DNA from: Fodinicola acaciae
GTDB taxonomy: Bacteria; Actinomycetota; Actinomycetes; Mycobacteriales; HKI-0501
Assembly: GCF_010993745.1 (NCBI RefSeq)
Contig: NZ_WOTN01000002.1
Location: forward strand, 62,001 to 126,000
Direction: 5' to 3'
Length of the DNA: 64,000 nt
Shown in pieces: positions 34,272-42,898 of the stretch. The number at the start of each line of letters is the position of its first letter. Within the stretch, counting starts at the first letter, position 1. The notes beneath the pieces are model-generated. The model made no database searches and was not told where the DNA came from. It saw only the letters and a list, made by a program, of their open reading frames with translations. Both the position numbers and the translations under genes were made by a program.

Positions 34272-35444
34272 CTAGGCGCGCTCGACCTCCAGTGGCAGGT
34301 ACGTGACGCCATACATGCCCTGCGTCTCGCGGAACTTCACCGCCGACCGGTCCGCGATCCGGATGTCCGCGAACCGCTGGAAGATCGCCGTCAGTGCCAC
34401 GCGCGCCTCGAGCCGGGCCAGCGGCGCGCCGAGGCAGAAGTGGATGCCGTGGCCGAAGGCGGCCTGCCGGTTGGGGTCGCGGTGGATGTCGAAGCGCTCC
34501 GGGTCGGCGAAGTGCCGCTCGTCGTGGTTGGCGCCGAGCAGCCAGGCCATCACCATCTTGTCGGCCGGGATCGTACGCCCCGACAGCTCGACGTCCTGAG
34601 TGCTCACCCTTGCCACGAAAAGGAAAGGCGATCGTACGCGCAGGATTTCTTCGACCGCGGCTGGTACGAGCGAGGGGTCCGCGCGCACTTGCGCGGCAGA
34701 GTCCGGATTTTCCTCGAAGCAGAGCATCGCGTTGCCGAGCAGCATCGTGGTGGTGATGTGGCCGGCGAGCAGCAACAGCCGCGAGAAGTTGACGATTTCG
34801 GTGTCGTCCAGGCCTTCGCCGTCGACCTCGGCGGTGACCAGCTTGCCGAGCAGGTCATTGGTGGGGTTGCCGCGCCGCCTGGTGATGTGCTCCAGCAGAT
34901 ACGCGTTGAGGTTTTCGGCTTTCTTCTGTGCCTCGTCCAGCATTTTCGGGTCGCTGAAGTCGCCGGTCTGGATGGACAGCAGTTCGTCCGACCACGATTT
35001 CAGCTGCGCGCGGTCACTTGCCGGCAGGCCGAGCAGCTCGGCGATGACGATGACCGGCAGCGGATAGGCGAGTTTTTCCACCAGGTCAAAGCCAGAGCCG
35101 TCGATGTCGTCGATCAGGTCGTTGGTGACCTGGGCGATCCGCGGCTCCAGCGACGCGACGACTTTCGGCGTGAACGCGGTGCTCACCAGCCGGCGCAGTT
35201 TGCGGTGCAGCGGCGGGTCGGCGGTGATCAGGCTGCCTTTCGCGCCCTCCTCGACCTGCGGCATGATCCTGGTGAAATCCGAGGAAAACACCGGCGGGTC
35301 GGTGGTCACGGCCTGCACGTCGTCGAAGCGGAAGACGTGATACATGCCGTACGCGTCGACGGCCACCGGCTCGTCGTCGCGCATCTCGCGTAACCAGCCG
35401 AGCAGTTCCCGGCCGCCATCGACGACCGAAGGTGGTTGTTTCAT
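34272..35444 (-). CDS. Cytochrome P450
   Basis: 390 aa soluble bacterial P450, a heme monooxygenase needing ferredoxin partners, none of which are nearby. Heme-Cys loop FGHGIHFCLGAPLAR (Cys about 336), ExxR as EEILRVR, and PERFDIHRD. The I-helix reads LLLAGHITTT, so the usual acidic residue before the Thr pair (AGxE/DTT) is Ile. That may alter proton delivery, though the motif occurs in some P450 subfamilies. It is preceded 9 bp upstream by a TetR gene on the same strand, forming a two-gene operon. Substrate unknown. Confidence 0.92.
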   Translation of the reverse strand: MKQPPSVVDGGRELLGWLREMRDDEPVAVDAYGMYHVFRFDDVQAVTTDPPVFSSDFTRIMPQVEEGAKGSLITADPPLHRKLRRLVSTAFTPKVVASLEPRIAQVTNDLIDDIDGSGFDLVEKLAYPLPVIVIAELLGLPASDRAQLKSWSDELLSIQTGDFSDPKMLDEAQKKAENLNAYLLEHITRRRGNPTNDLLGKLVTAEVDGEGLDDTEIVNFSRLLLLAGHITTTMLLGNAMLCFEENPDSAAQVRADPSLVPAAVEEILRVRSPFLFVARVSTQDVELSGRTIPADKMVMAWLLGANHDERHFADPERFDIHRDPNRQAAFGHGIHFCLGAPLARLEARVALTAIFQRFADIRIADRSAVKFRETQGMYGVTYLPLEVERA

Positions 35445-35453
35445 GGCTTCTCC

Positions 35454-36143
35454 TTAGGAAACCTGTGAGTCGACCAGCGCCTGCTCCAGCGCGTCGACCA
35501 TTTTCTGGAAAGTCTCGATGGCGGCCCCGTGCAGCCGCGGCAGCCGGCGCCGGTCCGGCCGGCGGGTCGGACCGATCATCCGGTCGACCGCGTCCTCCAT
35601 CAGTCGCGCGCGGTCGTCCACCGACGACTCCGGCCGCAGCGGCAGGTCGTGCAGCACATAGAAACCGACCGTGCTGGCGTCCATCAGATAGAACAGGTCG
35701 GCGTTGGTCAGGTCGTCGCGTACGAACCCGTTTTCCCGCATGAGCGCCAGATAGCTGTCGTAGAAGCCGGCCGCCGAGGTCAGCTGCATCGGCTGCGGGG
35801 CGGCCTTGACCAGCTCGCCGAGCACCTCCATGTCGCCGGTGAACATCGCCTTGGCGATCGGCCGGGCCATCACCTGCCGGAACGTCTCGGCGGCCATCGG
35901 ACCGGGCAGGACAAACGTGACGTCCTCGCGGATCCGGTCGAGGATGGCGCGCGCGAGCTCCATCGCCTCGCGCATGAACACGCCGTAGAAGACCTGCTGC
36001 TTGGTCTTCCAGTGCAGATAGACAGTGCCCTTGCCGACGCCGGCCTCGCGCGCGATGTCCTCGACGGTGATCTTGCGATATCCCCAGCGCAGCAACAACT
36101 CCGTCGCCGCGTCGAGGATCCGCGTCCCCCGCTCGTCGAGCAT
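35454..36143 (-). CDS. TetR-family regulator of the P450 operon
   Basis: 229 aa. N-terminal HTH: ILDAATELLLRWGYRKITVE, DIAREAGVGKGTVYLHWKTK. The C-terminal ligand domain is not assigned. GGAG lies upstream of the ATG at 36143. First gene of the operon with the P450. The intergenic region to the divergent gene at 36309 contains CTGGTGACCAG (36162-36172) as a possible autoregulatory operator. Confidence 0.88.
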   Translation of the reverse strand: MLDERGTRILDAATELLLRWGYRKITVEDIAREAGVGKGTVYLHWKTKQQVFYGVFMREAMELARAILDRIREDVTFVLPGPMAAETFRQVMARPIAKAMFTGDMEVLGELVKAAPQPMQLTSAAGFYDSYLALMRENGFVRDDLTNADLFYLMDASTVGFYVLHDLPLRPESSVDDRARLMEDAVDRMIGPTRRPDRRRLPRLHGAAIETFQKMVDALEQALVDSQVS

Positions 36144-36158
36144 CCGCCCGCTCCGTCC

Positions 36159-36194
36159 TGACTGGTGACCAGATTTCGCATCCGGTCATGAGTC
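36159..36194. promoter_or_regulatory. Candidate TetR operator
   Basis: Perfect 11-bp palindrome CTGGTGACCAG (36162-36172), 18 bp upstream of the TetR start, inside a wider TGACT ... AGTCA inverted pair (36159-36163 and 36190-36194). Confidence 0.35.
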
Positions 36195-36308
36195 AGCGTA
36201 CGCCTGCCGGGTCGAGCCGGCAACGGACGCCTGCTACCTGAGGTGGAACCGGCGATGGGCACTCCCGGGGGACGTGGTCGGCGGCTTCGCGTTCGTAAGC
36301 TCTCCACC

Positions 36309-36968
36309 ATGACCAACACCGCATCGACCCCGGTGCTCTCCGGGGAACACCGGCCGCTGTTGCGCCGGACCGGCCTGGACACCGCCTACGGCATCGGCAA
36401 CTTTCCGGTGGCGGTCGTACGTTTCGTCGTACTCGTCACGCTTTTCGCGGTCGGCATCGGCACGGCGGTGATCGGCATCGGCGTGCCGATTCTGGTTTTC
36501 GCGCTGCTGGTGGCGCGCTGGTTCGCCGACGTCGAGCGGCACTGGACCGGCCAGGTCAGCGGCCGCCCGGCGCCGCGGCCCGCGTATCGCAGCGCGGACG
36601 GCCGAAAAGGCCTGGAGCGCATTCTCTTCCCGATCACCGAGCCGCAGAGCTGGCGCGATTTCCTTTACGGCGTTTTCGCCTTCGTCCCGTCGATCGTTGC
36701 GTTCGTTCTCACGATCACCTGGTGGGCCGTCGGCGTCGGCGGCACGCTGTATTTCCTCTGGGGTTGGAGCCTGCCGGCCGAGAGCCACGGCCTGGCTTAT
36801 CTGATCGGCCTCGGCAGCTCGTACGGCATCAACGTGATGCTCAACACCGCGATCGGCCTGGTTTTCCTGGCGACCGCGCCCCTGGTCGTACGCGCGCTGG
36901 CCGGCGCCAACACCGCGATGTCCCGGGTGATGCTCACCACTGACTGGATCGGCTCAGCTCAGAAGTAA
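36309..36968 (+). CDS. Putative sensor-domain membrane protein
   Basis: 219 aa from MTNTASTPVLSGEHRPLLRR. Hydrophobic segments pair as in the actinobacterial 'putative sensor' domain normally fused to histidine kinases: VAVVRFVVLVTLFAVGIGTA, VIGIGVPILVFALLVARW, YGVFAFVPSIVAFVLTITWW and GLVFLATAPLVVRALA. Motif RWFADVERHW follows TM2. No kinase domain is present, so it is a stand-alone sensor module. A longer upstream frame is not used. Confidence 0.75.
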   Translation: MTNTASTPVLSGEHRPLLRRTGLDTAYGIGNFPVAVVRFVVLVTLFAVGIGTAVIGIGVPILVFALLVARWFADVERHWTGQVSGRPAPRPAYRSADGRKGLERILFPITEPQSWRDFLYGVFAFVPSIVAFVLTITWWAVGVGGTLYFLWGWSLPAESHGLAYLIGLGSSYGINVMLNTAIGLVFLATAPLVVRALAGANTAMSRVMLTTDWIGSAQK

Positions 36969-37058
36969 CAAAGATGTGCCAGTGTCACAAAGATCTGCCT
37001 TCTGTCGCCGGCCCGGCCGCTGCTGGATCATGGCGGCGACGGAAGAGGAGGGGTCGAG

Positions 37059-37544
37059 ATGGATCCACTGACGGTGACCCAGGGCTATGGACCGGGACGC
37101 GGACCGGGGCCGATCGCGCAGCCCGAGGACAAGCTCAGCGAGCTGCTCGGCTCGCAGGATTTCGGTGTGCTGGCGACGGTGAAACGCGACGGCACACCGC
37201 ATCTGACCACGATGTCCTACAGCTGGTCGCCGGAGGAGCGACTGATCCGGATCACCTCGGTGGACGACCGGATCAAGGTGCGCCACATCCGCAACGATCC
37301 GCGTGCCGCGTTGCACGTGTCGACCGCCGACCACCTCGCTTTCGTCGTGGCAGAAGGAAGAGCCGAGGTGTCGGAGGTGACGACCGTCCCCGGCGACGCG
37401 ACCGGCCGCGAGCTGTTGTCGATCCAGAAGGTGCCGGTCGCCGCCGCGGACGAGGAGCGGTTTTTTCATAACATGGTGGAAGATCGCCGGCTGGTGATCC
37501 GCATCCACGTGACGCACGTCTACAGCGGTGGTCTCGGGGTCTGA
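37059..37544 (+). CDS. PPOX-class (F420/FMN) oxidoreductase family protein
   Basis: 161 aa split-barrel flavin/F420-binding protein. FGVLATVKRDGTPHLTTMSY, IRITSVDDRIKVRHIRNDPR and AALHVSTADHLAFVVAEGRAEV are the pyridoxamine-oxidase-like signatures. Such proteins reduce varied substrates with F420H2 or FMN. ATG preceded by GGAAGAGGAGGGG. Its stop abuts that of the convergent DUF4386-like gene with no gap. Substrate unknown. Confidence 0.88.
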   Translation: MDPLTVTQGYGPGRGPGPIAQPEDKLSELLGSQDFGVLATVKRDGTPHLTTMSYSWSPEERLIRITSVDDRIKVRHIRNDPRAALHVSTADHLAFVVAEGRAEVSEVTTVPGDATGRELLSIQKVPVAAADEERFFHNMVEDRRLVIRIHVTHVYSGGLGV

Positions 37545-38174
37545 TCAGCGGCGGCGTGTGCCGACCAGCAGCGCGATGCCGGCGGCCACGCACCAGATCA
37601 TGCCGAGCGTACGGCCAACCGGCAGGAAGACGTTGGCGTAGTAGAAAAACAGCGACAGGATGCCGAGCACGGCCGGCGTCGCCGCCAGATAGCCAAACCA
37701 CCGGATTCCTTTGGGGAAACCGGCCGCGAGCGAGAGTGCGCCGACGAAAACTCCAAGTGTGACAACGTGAACGGCGCCACCGCTCAGGAAGTTGGCCGTA
37801 CGCAGGCCGTCGATCACGTCCAGGCTCCAGCCGCCGGCCGCGCCGATCGCGAGCACCCCGGAAAGAACCGCACAGACGATGAGTGCCGCTCCAGCGACGA
37901 AACCGCCAATGCTGGCCGTCGTACGCTGCCACCCTGGCTCAAGCCGCCGCGCCGCCGCTGGCACAAACACCAGCAAAGCGATCGAGGCGAGCAGCTGCAC
38001 GACCGCGACCGACCAGACCGCGGCCGGATTTGCCTGGAAATACGCGACGACCGCGGATGCCGGCGCGGTTGGCAGTGGCAGTGCGGTCGTCGCGAGAAAC
38101 GCGAGGAGGACGTCGCCGACGGTGAAGAATACGGCGAAAAGAATGCCACCGAGACCGCGCATGTCGCGTGTCAT
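37545..38174 (-). CDS. DUF4386-like integral membrane protein
   Basis: 209 aa with about six TM helices: GILFAVFFTVGDVLLAFLA, WSVAVVQLLASIALLVFVPA, IGGFVAGAALIVCAVLSGVL, VHVVTLGVFVGALSLAAGF, FGYLAATPAVLGILSLFFYY and LGMIWCVAAGIALLVG. Composition and layout resemble the DUF4386 family, of unknown function. No motif allows a role. Zero-gap convergence with the PPOX gene. Confidence 0.7.
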   Translation of the reverse strand: MTRDMRGLGGILFAVFFTVGDVLLAFLATTALPLPTAPASAVVAYFQANPAAVWSVAVVQLLASIALLVFVPAAARRLEPGWQRTTASIGGFVAGAALIVCAVLSGVLAIGAAGGWSLDVIDGLRTANFLSGGAVHVVTLGVFVGALSLAAGFPKGIRWFGYLAATPAVLGILSLFFYYANVFLPVGRTLGMIWCVAAGIALLVGTRRR

Positions 38175-38293
38175 GGAATGCTCCTGTCAGGCGGGCCCGC
38201 CGGATGCGAGCCGTCGCCGTCCACCGTCGCGGTGAGAGCCGTTTCGTACGTCGGTTGGCTGTCGACTCTTGGCGTACGTCCGTCGGCGTAGCG

Positions 38294-38863
38294 TCAGCAG
38301 CGGTTGGCGGCCAACACGCGCACTGTCTGGATGACGGCCTCGCGGCGCCGAGCCAGCGCCGCCTGGTCGGTCGACTCGTCGAGGACCAGCCGGCACATCC
38401 GCGGCACCGCGAAGTTCCAGGAGATCAGCCCCATGATCGTGAACAGCATGTCCTGCGCGTTGCGGCGCTCGTTGTCGTCCGTGCCGACGACCAGGCGGTC
38501 GACCTTCTCCTGGAAGGCGGCGCGCCACTCGTCGTCACCGGTGTCGCCGGCCTCCAGCGCGTCCCACAGCAGCAGCCTGATCAGCTCCGGATGCTCGGCA
38601 TACCAGTCGAAGATCTGCCCGACCGACTCGGCGACCCCGTCCAGGTCGACCGCGATCGCCATCCGGACCTCGTCGAGTTTCGCGCGCAGGATGGCCGAAA
38701 ACAGCTTTTCCTTGCTGCCGTAGTAAAGATAGATCGCCTGCTTGTTGGCCCTCGCCGCGGACGCGATCCGGTCGACCCTGGCGCCGGCCAGGCCGTGCTC
38801 GGCGAACTCGGCGGCGGCGGCCTCGAAGATCCGCCGCCTGGTGTCTTCCGCGTCATACGCCAT
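38294..38863 (-). CDS. TetR-family regulator of divergent SDR
   Basis: 189 aa. HTH: RRIFEAAAAEFAEHGLAGAR, VDRIASAARANKQAIYLYYG. C-terminal domain with LLLWDALEAGD and FTIMGLISWNFAVPR as in TetR_C_17-like regulators. It is divergent from the SDR gene at 38950, and the two palindromes between them are the probable operator. Repression of both genes, relieved by a small ligand, is the usual mode (inference). Confidence 0.88.
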   Translation of the reverse strand: MAYDAEDTRRRIFEAAAAEFAEHGLAGARVDRIASAARANKQAIYLYYGSKEKLFSAILRAKLDEVRMAIAVDLDGVAESVGQIFDWYAEHPELIRLLLWDALEAGDTGDDEWRAAFQEKVDRLVVGTDDNERRNAQDMLFTIMGLISWNFAVPRMCRLVLDESTDQAALARRREAVIQTVRVLAANRC

Positions 38864-38873
38864 GAGGAAATTA

Positions 38874-38929
38874 AACCATCCAGTTGACTAGTGGCGATCG
38901 GTGCGCAAGACTAAAACAACCGGATGGTT
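38874..38929. promoter_or_regulatory. Two inverted TetR operator copies
   Basis: AACCATCCAGTT (38874-38885) and AACCGGATGGTT (38918-38929) are inverted copies of one motif and each is itself a near-palindrome AACC-N4-GGTT. TTGACT at 38884-38889 may be the SDR -35 and overlaps the first site. Confidence 0.7.
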
Positions 38930-38949
38930 TATTTCTGAGAGGACACCCG

Positions 38950-39714
38950 ATGAACGCTCCTATCCCCGTGCGTACGCCGCTGCCGCACGCTCTCGCCGGC
39001 TCGACCGCCGTACTCATCGGCGGCACCTCCGGCATCGGCCTCGCGACCGGTGCGTTGCTGCGCTCCGTCGGCGCGCGAGTCGTACTGGTCGGCCGCGATC
39101 CTGAGCGGCTGAGCAACGCTGTCGCGCGGCTCGGCTCCGACGATGTTCTTGGCGTGGCCGGCGATGCCGGCGACGAGGCGGTCATCGCCGGGGCCTTCGA
39201 CAAGGCGGGTCAGGTCGACCATGTTTTCGTGACGGCCGGCGGCATGCATGGCGCCGGCCCGGTGGCCGAGCTGTCCGCCGAGGAGATCCGCGCGACCTTC
39301 GATGCTCGCTTGTGGCCGCCGTTCGTCGCCGCGCGCATCGCCTCGACACGGTTGCCGGCCGGCGGCTCGATCACGTTCACGTCCGGCTCGCTGGTGGTCC
39401 GGCCGATGGCCGGCATGTCCGCCGGCCTGGCCGTGGCCGGCGGCGTCGAGACGCTGACCAGGGCCTTGGCCGTCGAACTGGCCCCGGCGCGGCTGCGCGT
39501 CAACACCGTACGCTTCGGCCGGATCGACACGCCGCTGCTGCGTCAGCTGCCCGGACTGGACTCCGACGAGGCGATGGCCAAAGCCGGCGCGACCGCGCCA
39601 CTGGGCCGCGTCGGCACCCCCGAGGAGGCCGCGGCGGCGGCGCTTTTCGTGATGTCGAACAACAATGTCACCGGTCAGGTAATCACCGTCGACGGCGGCG
39701 AGACGCTTGTCTAG
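38950..39714 (+). CDS. SDR-family oxidoreductase, lacking the Tyr-Lys catalytic pair
   Basis: 254 aa Rossmann protein. Cofactor loop GGTSGIGLATG, strand end VLVGRD (Arg favours NADP), VTAGG in place of NNAG. Ser segment TFTSGSLVVRPMAGMSAGLA has no YxxxK at the expected place, so classic SDR catalysis is doubtful. The end GQVITVDGGETLV is family-typical. GAGAGGA precedes the ATG. It is controlled by the divergent TetR. The TAG stop lies in the terminator hairpin. Confidence 0.88.
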   Translation: MNAPIPVRTPLPHALAGSTAVLIGGTSGIGLATGALLRSVGARVVLVGRDPERLSNAVARLGSDDVLGVAGDAGDEAVIAGAFDKAGQVDHVFVTAGGMHGAGPVAELSAEEIRATFDARLWPPFVAARIASTRLPAGGSITFTSGSLVVRPMAGMSAGLAVAGGVETLTRALAVELAPARLRVNTVRFGRIDTPLLRQLPGLDSDEAMAKAGATAPLGRVGTPEEAAAAALFVMSNNNVTGQVITVDGGETLV

Positions 39715-39738
39715 GGTCTGTTTCGAAACAGGCCCTAG
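39711..39738. terminator. Shared terminator containing both stop codons
   Basis: A 14-bp stem with one G-U pair (arms CTAGGGTCTGTTTC and GAAACAGGCCCTAG) and no loop insertion. The TAG of the SDR and the TAG of the convergent gene at 39735 are its two outer ends. Confidence 0.8.
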
Positions 39739-40052
39739 CACCAGATCAGGCGCACCAGGTCCGGCTTGCTGAACAGCCGGCGTACGCCATCGGCCTCCTG
39801 GAAGCGCGCGATGCCGCCTTCCGGGAGGTCGATCACCGCCTCCGTACGCTCCTTTTCGTCCTCGTCGAGGTAGCTGTATTCCAGTCCCCAGCCCACGATC
39901 TCGGCGTCGCGCAGCAGATCGCCATCGACGTCGAGTGCACAGACCGCGAAGCGGCGCGGCGCGCTGTCCGTGGCGAGCTTGCTGAGCAGCTCCGGCAGCT
40001 CGATCAGCGGCCAGCCGTGCCGCAACTCCTCCATGGCCTGGTTCCCCGACAT
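39735..40052 (-). CDS. Conserved-looking hypothetical protein
   Basis: 105 aa acidic soluble protein (MSGNQAMEELRHGWPLIELP ... RRLFSKPDLVRLIWC). FAVCALDVDGDLLRDAEIVG and GLEYSYLDEDEKERTE suggest a small alpha/beta fold, with no signal peptide or TM. Function not recognised. It is divergent from the Scr1-type regulator at 40171, with a 13-bp palindrome between them, and shares a terminator with the SDR. Confidence 0.6.
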   Translation of the reverse strand: MSGNQAMEELRHGWPLIELPELLSKLATDSAPRRFAVCALDVDGDLLRDAEIVGWGLEYSYLDEDEKERTEAVIDLPEGGIARFQEADGVRRLFSKPDLVRLIWC

Positions 40053-40096
40053 GGCGTACTCCCTCTCGTCGCGTATCCTGTTCGCGCAACCTTAGC

Positions 40097-40109
40097 GAGA
40101 AAGTTTCTC
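40097..40109. promoter_or_regulatory. Candidate operator between divergent genes
   Basis: Perfect palindrome GAGAAAGTTTCTC, flanked by CTTAGC and CTTAAC, lies between 40052 and 40171. It is a likely site for the XRE-type regulator. Confidence 0.45.
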
Positions 40110-40170
40110 CTTAACAAGACGCGACACACCCTGAGTGACGTTCTCGCAACTGACGGCTCACGCTGAGAGG

Positions 40171-41043
40171 ATGTCCGGCATGCCACCCACGTCCGACCCG
40201 CGCATGATCAAAATCCAACTCGGCATCGCGCTCCATCAACTGCGCGAAGACGCCGGCCTGACCGCCGCCGAGGCGGCGGCCGCGATCGGCGGCAAGGGGC
40301 CGAAGCTCAGCAAGATCGAGAACGGCAAGCAGGCCGCCACGCCAGACGAGGTCGAGAAACTCGGCGAGTTGTACGGCGTGACCGCGAAACGGCGCAGATA
40401 TCTGGTGGATCTCGCCTGGCAGATCCCCAAGCGGAGTCCACGGCGCAGCAGCATGTATCGCGACGCCGTACCAGACTGGTTCGAGCGCTTCCTCGCTCTC
40501 GAATCGGACACAACGGCGATGCGTGTGTACGAACTCGCGCTCGTCACGGGTCTGCTGCAGACCGAGGACTACATCCGGTCGACCATCCTCGCCTGGGAGC
40601 CGGCAACCGATCCGCGACTCGTCGAACGGCAGGTGGAGACACGGCTGAAGCGACAGTTGGCGTTGACGCGGCCAAACAAGCCGATGGAACTGTCTGTCGT
40701 GATGAGCGAAGCGACACTTCATCAGGCAATCGGCAGTCCGGCGATCATGCGAGCGCAGCTGGATCACCTGATCGTCTTGTCCGAGCGGCCGAACCTCCGC
40801 CTGCAGATTTCGCCGTTCCAGCCACAAAACCGTATCGTCGCGGTGTCACCGTTCACCTTGCTGCACCTTGCCGGTCAAGCGCTGTCGGCTGTCTACCTGG
40901 AGGACGCGCTCGGCGCGACGTACCTCTGGGAACCGGAGGACTACACACGCTACGCAGTGCTCTTTGATCGGCTCCGTGATTCTTCTTTGCCGCCTGACGA
41001 ATCGCGCACCCTGATCGATAGCATGAAGGAGACCTACAGCTAG
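40171..41043 (+). CDS. Scr1/DUF5753-type XRE helix-turn-helix regulator
   Basis: 290 aa. N-terminal HTH_31-type domain: QLGIALHQLREDAGLTAAEA, AIGGKGPKLSKIENGKQAAT. C-terminal DUF5753: VPDWFERFLALESDTTAMRV, YELALVTGLLQTEDYIRSTI and LEDALGATYLWEPEDY. These actinobacterial regulators pair with DUF397 proteins in antitoxin-like or developmental switches; the DUF397 gene follows 20 bp later. GAGAGGA supports the ATG at 40171. Confidence 0.9.
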   Translation: MSGMPPTSDPRMIKIQLGIALHQLREDAGLTAAEAAAAIGGKGPKLSKIENGKQAATPDEVEKLGELYGVTAKRRRYLVDLAWQIPKRSPRRSSMYRDAVPDWFERFLALESDTTAMRVYELALVTGLLQTEDYIRSTILAWEPATDPRLVERQVETRLKRQLALTRPNKPMELSVVMSEATLHQAIGSPAIMRAQLDHLIVLSERPNLRLQISPFQPQNRIVAVSPFTLLHLAGQALSAVYLEDALGATYLWEPEDYTRYAVLFDRLRDSSLPPDESRTLIDSMKETYS

Positions 41044-41063
41044 CGACCTAAGAGGCGATCTCG

Positions 41064-41276
41064 ATGTCTGCCGTAGTCTTCGCCGAAGCGAATTGGCGCA
41101 AATCCACGCGCAGCGGAGGCAACGGCGGTCAATGTGTCGAGGTCGGCCAGGCGCCCGCGTCGATCGGCCTCCGCGACTCGAAGGACCCGACCGGCCCCGT
41201 ACTCGCCGTCGCCGCACCCCACTTCGCCACCTTCGTCACCGCTGTGAAGGCCGACCACTTCCGCGCATCTCATTAG
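41064..41276 (+). CDS. DUF397 protein, partner of Scr1-type regulator
   Basis: 70 aa. WRKSTRSGGNGGQCVEVGQA, GLRDSKDPTGPVL and FATFVTAVKADHF are the three DUF397 signatures. The family is almost always encoded next to a DUF5753 regulator, as here, and is proposed to modulate it. Confidence 0.9.
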   Translation: MSAVVFAEANWRKSTRSGGNGGQCVEVGQAPASIGLRDSKDPTGPVLAVAAPHFATFVTAVKADHFRASH

Positions 41277-41493
41277 CTGTAACGCTAAATGTCCGTCTTG
41301 TTGGTTTGTGCGATGGTGGCAGGGACGCCTTACTTGCATCAGACGCACGCAAGGGGTCCATGCGAACATCCAGCCGCAGCCGAAGCGTTACCGGTGTGAC
41401 CACTGTGACTGACAATGCAACTGTGGCGACCCCCTTGATCGCCCGCGAACGTGCCACCATCCACCCAACCGCAGTACGGCGAAAGCGAGCCAC

Positions 41494-42120
41494 CTAACGG
41501 CGCGCGTACGCGCCGGCGCGAGCGCCAGCCAGCACCGCCGCGGCGGCCTGCTCGGCGACCGCCTCGTCGATCGGCTCGTGCGTGACCAGCAGCCGATAGT
41601 AGATCGGCGCGGCGACGGCTCGGATGACCTCGACCGGGTCGGTGTCCTCCGGCAGTTCCTCGCGCGCGATCGCGCGGCGCGCGATCTCGGCGGCGCGATC
41701 GTTGCGCTTGCGCCAAAAATCACGTAGGTCGCCGGCGATCTGGCTGTTGCGTACGGCCTCGGCGATGAGGGCCAGCACCATGTCGCCGGCTGGCAGCTCG
41801 GTGTAGACGCGCGTGATCTCGATGGCAAACCGTCGCAGGTCCTCCTCGATCGACCCGGTGTCGGGGATCGGGATCTCCTCCGCGGCCATGCCGTCGAGCC
41901 ACTCCGCCAACAGTCCACCGGTGTCGCGCCACCTCCGATAGACGGTGCTCTTGGCGACCCCGGCGGTCGCGGCCACTCGCTCGACGGTGAGCTCGCCGTA
42001 TCCACCGGCGAGCAGTTCGGTCATGGTCGCGGCGACGACCGCCTGGCGTACGCGCTCCGTACGGCCGCGCGGACGCACCGTGCCTGGCGCTGGCGGATCG
42101 TTCGTTGCCTCTGGCGACAA
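41494..42120 (-). CDS. TetR-family regulator
   Basis: 208 aa. HTH: RQAVVAATMTELLAGGYGEL, VERVAATAGVAKSTVYRRWR. C-terminal TetR_C_16-like domain (LIAEAVRNSQIAGDLRDFWR). The start is TTG at 42120, supported by CAGGAG seven bases upstream. Divergent from the membrane protein at 42221; TAACG-N12-CGTTA between them is the likely operator. The 217 bp to the left, after the DUF397 gene, show no gene. Confidence 0.85.
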   Translation of the reverse strand: MSPEATNDPPAPGTVRPRGRTERVRQAVVAATMTELLAGGYGELTVERVAATAGVAKSTVYRRWRDTGGLLAEWLDGMAAEEIPIPDTGSIEEDLRRFAIEITRVYTELPAGDMVLALIAEAVRNSQIAGDLRDFWRKRNDRAAEIARRAIAREELPEDTDPVEVIRAVAAPIYYRLLVTHEPIDEAVAEQAAAAVLAGARAGAYARR

Positions 42121-42170
42121 ATGAAACTCCTGTTGCGTTAGCGATGGGACCTGGCTATCGTACTCCGGTG

Positions 42171-42192
42171 TAACGCTACAGAAGTTTCGTTA
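42171..42192. promoter_or_regulatory. Candidate TetR operator
   Basis: TAACG at 42171-42175 and CGTTA at 42188-42192 form a 22-bp inverted repeat. A third GCGTTAGC occurs at about 42136, in the same intergenic region. Confidence 0.5.
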
Positions 42193-42220
42193 GCATATTT
42201 TGTTGGAAGGACCTATCCCC

Positions 42221-42898
42221 ATGGCCATCGCCAGTCCGGCGCGACCGCGCGCCGAACACCGGCAGGACCTCACCGAGCACAACCTGCGACGGCTCGCCGG
42301 CCTGACTGGTCTCGCCGCCGCGGTGCTCGTCCTCAGCGAGCTGCCGCTGTACGTCGCCTACTCCGCGCCGACGCCGGACTCGAAGGTGCTGACCCGCAGC
42401 CTGTTCGGCTTCCTCGGCCTGGCCAGCATGACCAGCCTGGCCGTCTTCATGGTGAGCCTGCGGCCGCTGCTGTCCAAGGCCGGTTTCGCCGGCCTGCTGG
42501 CACCGGTCGCCGGCATCATGTGGGTCGTCGTCGAATTGGTGTCCACCGGGCTTGAGACCGGTGCGGTGATCGCCGCGCCGCAGCCGATCGACCCGACCAT
42601 CGCGGCCAGCGGCATCTCCATCCTGTACGGCTCGAGCACGCGGCTGATCGAGGCACTTTTTCTGATCGGCTTTGGCGTCGCGGTCTCCAGGCTCGCTCTG
42701 CTGCCGCGCTGGGCCAGCATCTCCGCGTACGTCCTGGCCGGCATCAACCTGTTTTTCGTGCCGTCGTTCTACTTCGGCAACGACCCGTCCAACTTCTACG
42801 CGGCAAACGGCTGGGGGACCACCGCGTCGATGGGTGGCGTGCTCATGATCTGGATGCTGTGCATCGGCGTCGCCATGCTGTGCAAGCGCAGTAGCTAG
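42221..42898 (+). CDS. Integral membrane protein under TetR control
   Basis: 225 aa from MAIASPARPRAEHRQD with GGAAGGA upstream. About six TM helices: LTGLAAAVLVLSELPLYVAY, FGFLGLASMTSLAVFMVSL, AGLLAPVAGIMWVVVELV, LIEALFLIGFGVAVSRLALL, ISAYVLAGINLFFVPSFYF and MGGVLMIWMLCIGVAMLC. No family recognised. The stop codon shares CTAG with the stop of the convergent ligase gene (4-bp overlap). Confidence 0.7.
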   Translation: MAIASPARPRAEHRQDLTEHNLRRLAGLTGLAAAVLVLSELPLYVAYSAPTPDSKVLTRSLFGFLGLASMTSLAVFMVSLRPLLSKAGFAGLLAPVAGIMWVVVELVSTGLETGAVIAAPQPIDPTIAASGISILYGSSTRLIEALFLIGFGVAVSRLALLPRWASISAYVLAGINLFFVPSFYFGNDPSNFYAANGWGTTASMGGVLMIWMLCIGVAMLCKRSS

